A stretch of 64,000 bases of DNA, taken from positions 22,061-86,060 of the forward strand of contig SKCR01023322.1 of the NCBI GenBank assembly GCA_019454045.1, read 5' to 3'. The stretch comes from Zanthoxylum bungeanum. Taxonomy: Eukaryota > Streptophyta > Magnoliopsida > Sapindales > Rutaceae. The first letter of the stretch is position 1. Each line of letters opens with the position of its first letter. Positions 58,359-64,000 of this stretch are shown here, piece after piece. Below the pieces are notes generated by a model. That model made no database searches, had not been told where the DNA came from, and was given only the letters and a program-made list of their open reading frames with translations. Both the position numbers and the translations under genes were made by a program.

Positions 58359-59375
58359 TGTTGACGACTGTTTTTCGTTCCAGGGGTAATTTGAGAAATT
58401 AACTCCTCGAACAAACCTCCCCCCAAGCAGTGAATTTGTTTGGTTAGTTGGGAACCAAAGCAAACTTAGCAAGCAAACAGAAAATCACAAAGAAAATAAG
58501 AGATTAACGTCGTTTGACGGAAAATGGCTCCAATCTACGTCCACGGGTGTAAAGAGGGGGAATTTTATTACTTGTTTGGGTCAAAACCGATCAACTTTCT
58601 CTCTTTATCACTAAACTTTTAGAGCTCTCTTTTTACAAGTAATGAAATATGAAGATTGCTAACCAAAGAGCCAACCTTTGAAACTGAATCTTCGATACAT
58701 TTATATAGGCTCACAAAACCACTGTTACACCAGCATATGATGTCAGCTCACGTCACCTTATCATCGTCGCTCATGCTCCTTTACCCCTACCACTTAGTAA
58801 ACAGTTGCTCTAAAGTGTGACTCAACCACCTACTGCTAGTAGAAACCATCACTCCAACCTTTTGGTCACTGACACACATTATGTAGACGTGACCTGCTCC
58901 GGGAGTGCTCCATTTGTCAGAGTCTTTTTCCCAAGAAGAGTCGTTGAACAACTCATGTCACATTAGCCTTTTAGAAGCTCAAACTTGCAAGTAAGGCATA
59001 CGTCATATGCTCTTAAGTGTAGAATATCATGTCTCAGCTCTGATCCTCGAGTCGGTGTGCCGAGGTGAATGATGATTGGCCATACATCTTCTAACTTCTT
59101 CAACTAGGTCGGGGCGGCAAGTTCGGATCACATAGGGTCGGCCTCCATAAACACTCAAATGCCATCAAATCCGGCATTTCTTAAGGTCGGGTCGGTATCC
59201 CAACCCCACTTCAGTAGACAGTGTTGTCATCGGTAACTCTCACGCTCAATGGGCTCTGGTCCTCCATATGACTTCGGTCTCTTTGAACTCTCTTCATTCT
59301 CCTGACCAAGTAAAAAACTCAAACTATCATTCCTCGATATCTGAACTTCCTCCGAAAAAGAAACCACCATCAACA
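58359..59375 (-). repeat. 5' LTR of element H (1017 bp)
   Basis: Minus strand starts TGTTGATGGTGGTTTC (at 59375) and ends GTCGTCAACA. No second copy is in the window, so the outer end rests on the TG…CA rule and the PBS at the inner end. The outer end is ~265 bp from the first promoter motif of the ribosomal gene. 59376-59640 holds no gene. Confidence 0.75.
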
Positions 59376-59640
59376 ATTATCTCCAGTTTTCCATTTTTTT
59401 TTTCTCTTTTCACTTTCAAATGATGACGAAATCCTACCTATGTAAAATTACAATAAATGAACACCGCATTATCATTCCCATTATTTTTTTTCTTCTCGGA
59501 ATGCTCCCACACAACTGAATCCAACCTACTTCCTTTACGTGGCAACCCACTGCGAGTAACTTTCATCATTTTTAGTTCGATTTGTATATATATTCAGCAC
59601 GTTTGTTCATTAAAGAAATTAGGTCCGTAGCGCTGAAATT

Positions 59641-59727
59641 TGGGCCAGGCTCAAAATCCACGTGTATGAAATCCGACCCGAACCGGCCCATATTGAACTG
59701 AAGCCCCTGAGATTGAATAAAACCCTA
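59641..59727 (+). promoter_or_regulatory. RPS20 promoter: two site II motifs and a telo-box
   Basis: TGGGCC at 59641-59646 and its reverse complement GGCCCA at 59685-59690 are site II elements; AAACCCTA at 59720-59727 is a telo-box. This combination is known from plant ribosomal-protein promoters, where TCP-type factors bind site II. The transcription start is probably just downstream, near 59740. Confidence 0.75.
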
Positions 59728-59734
59728 CGCCCAC

Positions 59735-60082
59735 ACATATTTAACATCCTGTTTCGTAGGAGAGGCAGCAGAAGCATCAACAGGAGCAGCTCCACTCCTC
59801 ACTTCTTTCAAAACCCTCCAGGTTTCTTCCTCGCCCTATTTCTATTTTGACATAACTAAGCGTTTGGATCGTTTTTTTTCATGATATTTTTTAAAATTAA
59901 AACTAAAGTATTAAACCCATTTGATTTAAATTTAATTTGGCTTTAGTTTCTGTTGCCTTGTAGTTGGTGTTTAAGTTGTTGAAATCGAGGGTTTTGTTCT
60001 AAAGTTATATTTTTAAAATGGGTTTTAATCAAATTGTTTGGGTTTTTATTTTTCAGGAAACCCGAAAAAGAAGCGTGAAACA
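59735..60082 (+). other. RPS20 5' UTR with an intron
   Basis: CT-rich and GCAGC-rich leader up to CCTCCAG (59821), then GTTTCTTCC, a plausible donor, and an acceptor TTTTTATTTTTCAG ending at 60056, leaving a second leader exon 60057-60082 before ATG. A leader intron is common in plant ribosomal-protein genes. Splice sites are predicted from sequence only. Confidence 0.6.
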
Positions 60083-62749
<2,667 letters not shown>

Positions 62750-63050
62750 ATGTCTGGCACTTTATTTTTGGCTCCATTTAGTTTTTAGTAAATCAGAAGT
62801 AATCTACCTCATGACACTGCTTGGAAGAACATGTTAAAGAATTTGAGGGCAAACAGTGGTTGTTGTAGGGTCAATGTTAATTTGTTTTTGGTCGATGTTA
62901 ATTTGTTCTAACCATAATATTCTGCAAGCTAAATTTTTCTTTTTATGTTGTGGAGAGGTTTTTGTTTATTGTCCATTGACTATTTCGATACTCTATTCGA
63001 TATCAAATATCATATGTTTTCACACAAGATTAGAAATATGTGTGATTCTA
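62750..63050 (+). other. RPS20 3' UTR region
   Basis: T-rich sequence after the stop, with a near-exact 21-bp tandem duplication at 62871-62912 (GTCAATGTTAATTTGTTTTTG, then GTCGATGTTAATTTGTTCT-like). No canonical AATAAA was found. The end of the transcript cannot be fixed by sequence alone. Confidence 0.45.
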
Positions 63051-64000
63051 CTGAATATTGAACTGTGACTGTTGCAACTTGTCATTTCTTTGTGAACTGA
63101 GAGAATGTTTTTGCTGGGAAGCATGTTAACTAACAGGGACAAACCGGTGTGATGAAACTCTATACATTTTTTCATTCTGGAAATGAGCACAGTTTTTTTA
63201 ACAGGTTTAAGCCGCTATCTCTTTTACCAGAGGAATATTTTCTGGGCAGTGTACGAGGCAGATGATATAACTTAAATGTAATTTCTCAAGGTAAATAAAT
63301 TATCAGTCAGGGATTACCAGGTGGAGCAAATCTCCCAGGTTTGCTGAGCTTGGCAGGTTGACGTTGCCCTGCTGGCTGCTACAGCTGCTTGAAACTTGAA
63401 CAGTAAAACTGCACAAGGCAGTCATGGCACAACATTTCTGAAATCTAAGGCAACATTAATAGTAACGTTTTGAAGAAGACGATCTTGCAGTGCAGTTTGA
63501 ATGGTCATAAGAGGTTCTGACGTTCTTCCACTCAAAAAGGTAAGCATATCATTTTTTTTTTGTTTTTCCTTATGGAGGAATTACAGACAAGCAGCAAGTG
63601 ATATACTTGGGGCTGTGGTGGAAGCAATCGCAATGTCTCCGAGTATTGGCATCCAGATAATGCAAGTTTGGCAATATGTTGCATGAAACAGAGGAATAGG
63701 CAACGGAGGACTTGCTATCTCCTTGCTGCTGCAGAAACAGAAGAAAGTCCTTAGTATATCAAACTGGCTTGTTATCTTTGTAACACTTTGGTCTTTTTAA
63801 AAGTATTAACTGTAAAAGACAGGGTTGCGATTCGGCTTGATATTGCGACTCCATATGGCTTTGCTTTGCTGACCTTGCTTCATTTGATATGCATCACTTT
63901 TAACATACATCATGATAATGATGATATCCCATATTCTTTTCTTAATTTTTCATAACTATCTACTGTCCTGTAGTTGTTATGTGTTGATTTTATAGCAAGA
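63051..64000. other. Gene-free or unresolved right end
   Basis: No gene is supported. On the minus strand a short stretch ending at 63308 translates to PAGQRQPAKLSKPGRFAPPG before a stop, directly after an acceptor-like CAG, and could be a terminal exon of a gene beyond the window. The plus-strand ORF at 63501-63686 is not recognised. Confidence 0.35.

Larger units (their letters stand above)
52695..59375 (-). mobile_element. Truncated Tat-like Ty3/gypsy element H
   Basis: Minus-strand gypsy element with 5' LTR 58359-59375, PBS 58341-58358, gag, protease, RT and the start of RNase H. It stops at about 52695, so integrase and 3' LTR are missing. It is split by solo LTR G (53379-55254). Coding parts have many frameshifts. 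The block order, GQALADFVAEF in RNase H and the PBS type fit Tat-group elements. Confidence 0.88.

Overview
The window looks like nuclear DNA of a dicotyledonous flowering plant. It holds a short intron-rich cytosolic ribosomal-protein gene whose promoter carries site II and telo-box motifs, a decayed CYP76-like cytochrome P450, and about 55 kb of nested plant LTR retrotransposons. The species cannot be named from the sequence. The only gene that reads intact as a host gene is 40S ribosomal protein S20 (uS10) at 60083-62749. No rRNA, tRNA or CRISPR array was recognised.

Layout. 1-15199: two minus-strand copies of one Ty1/copia family in tandem (internal A, LTR, internal B, LTR), with a single LTR shared between them. 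15200-16260: the 3' end of a plus-strand Ty3/gypsy element that the array interrupts. 16262-20820: LTR fragments, two of them related and in opposite orientation. 20824-22030: a CYP76-like P450 pseudogene split by a 470-bp hAT-like element. 23046-48086: a copia element (E, minus strand) broken by three later insertions. These are a young copia element C in its 3' LTR, a solo LTR D (same family as A/B) beside its polypurine tract, and an Athila-like Ty3/gypsy element F at its gag start codon. Four independent target-site duplications support this nesting. 48087-52200: LTR remnants, including one with five ~143-bp tandem repeats. 52700-59375: a minus-strand Tat-like gypsy element H, split by a solo LTR G of the F family that has a perfect 5-bp duplication. 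59376-64000: the RPS20 locus.

The most unusual object is element F (36769-46313). It keeps gag, protease and the very end of pol, but reverse transcriptase, RNase H and nearly all of integrase are missing. Between pol and the 3' LTR it carries two extra plus-strand ORFs. One encodes a 97-aa basic, cysteine-bearing protein of unknown function. The other is an intronless ~217-codon LONELY GUY (LOG) family gene, the family of cytokinin riboside 5'-monophosphate phosphoribohydrolases. It retains the PGGxGTxxE signature and a single in-frame TGA. F therefore looks like a non-autonomous retroelement that has captured a cytokinin-activation gene.

The genes do not form a pathway. The window is a record of nested insertion and LTR-LTR recombination next to a housekeeping gene. 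All LTR boundaries were read by eye from paired copies, TG/CA ends and duplications. Percent identities and insertion ages were not computed.
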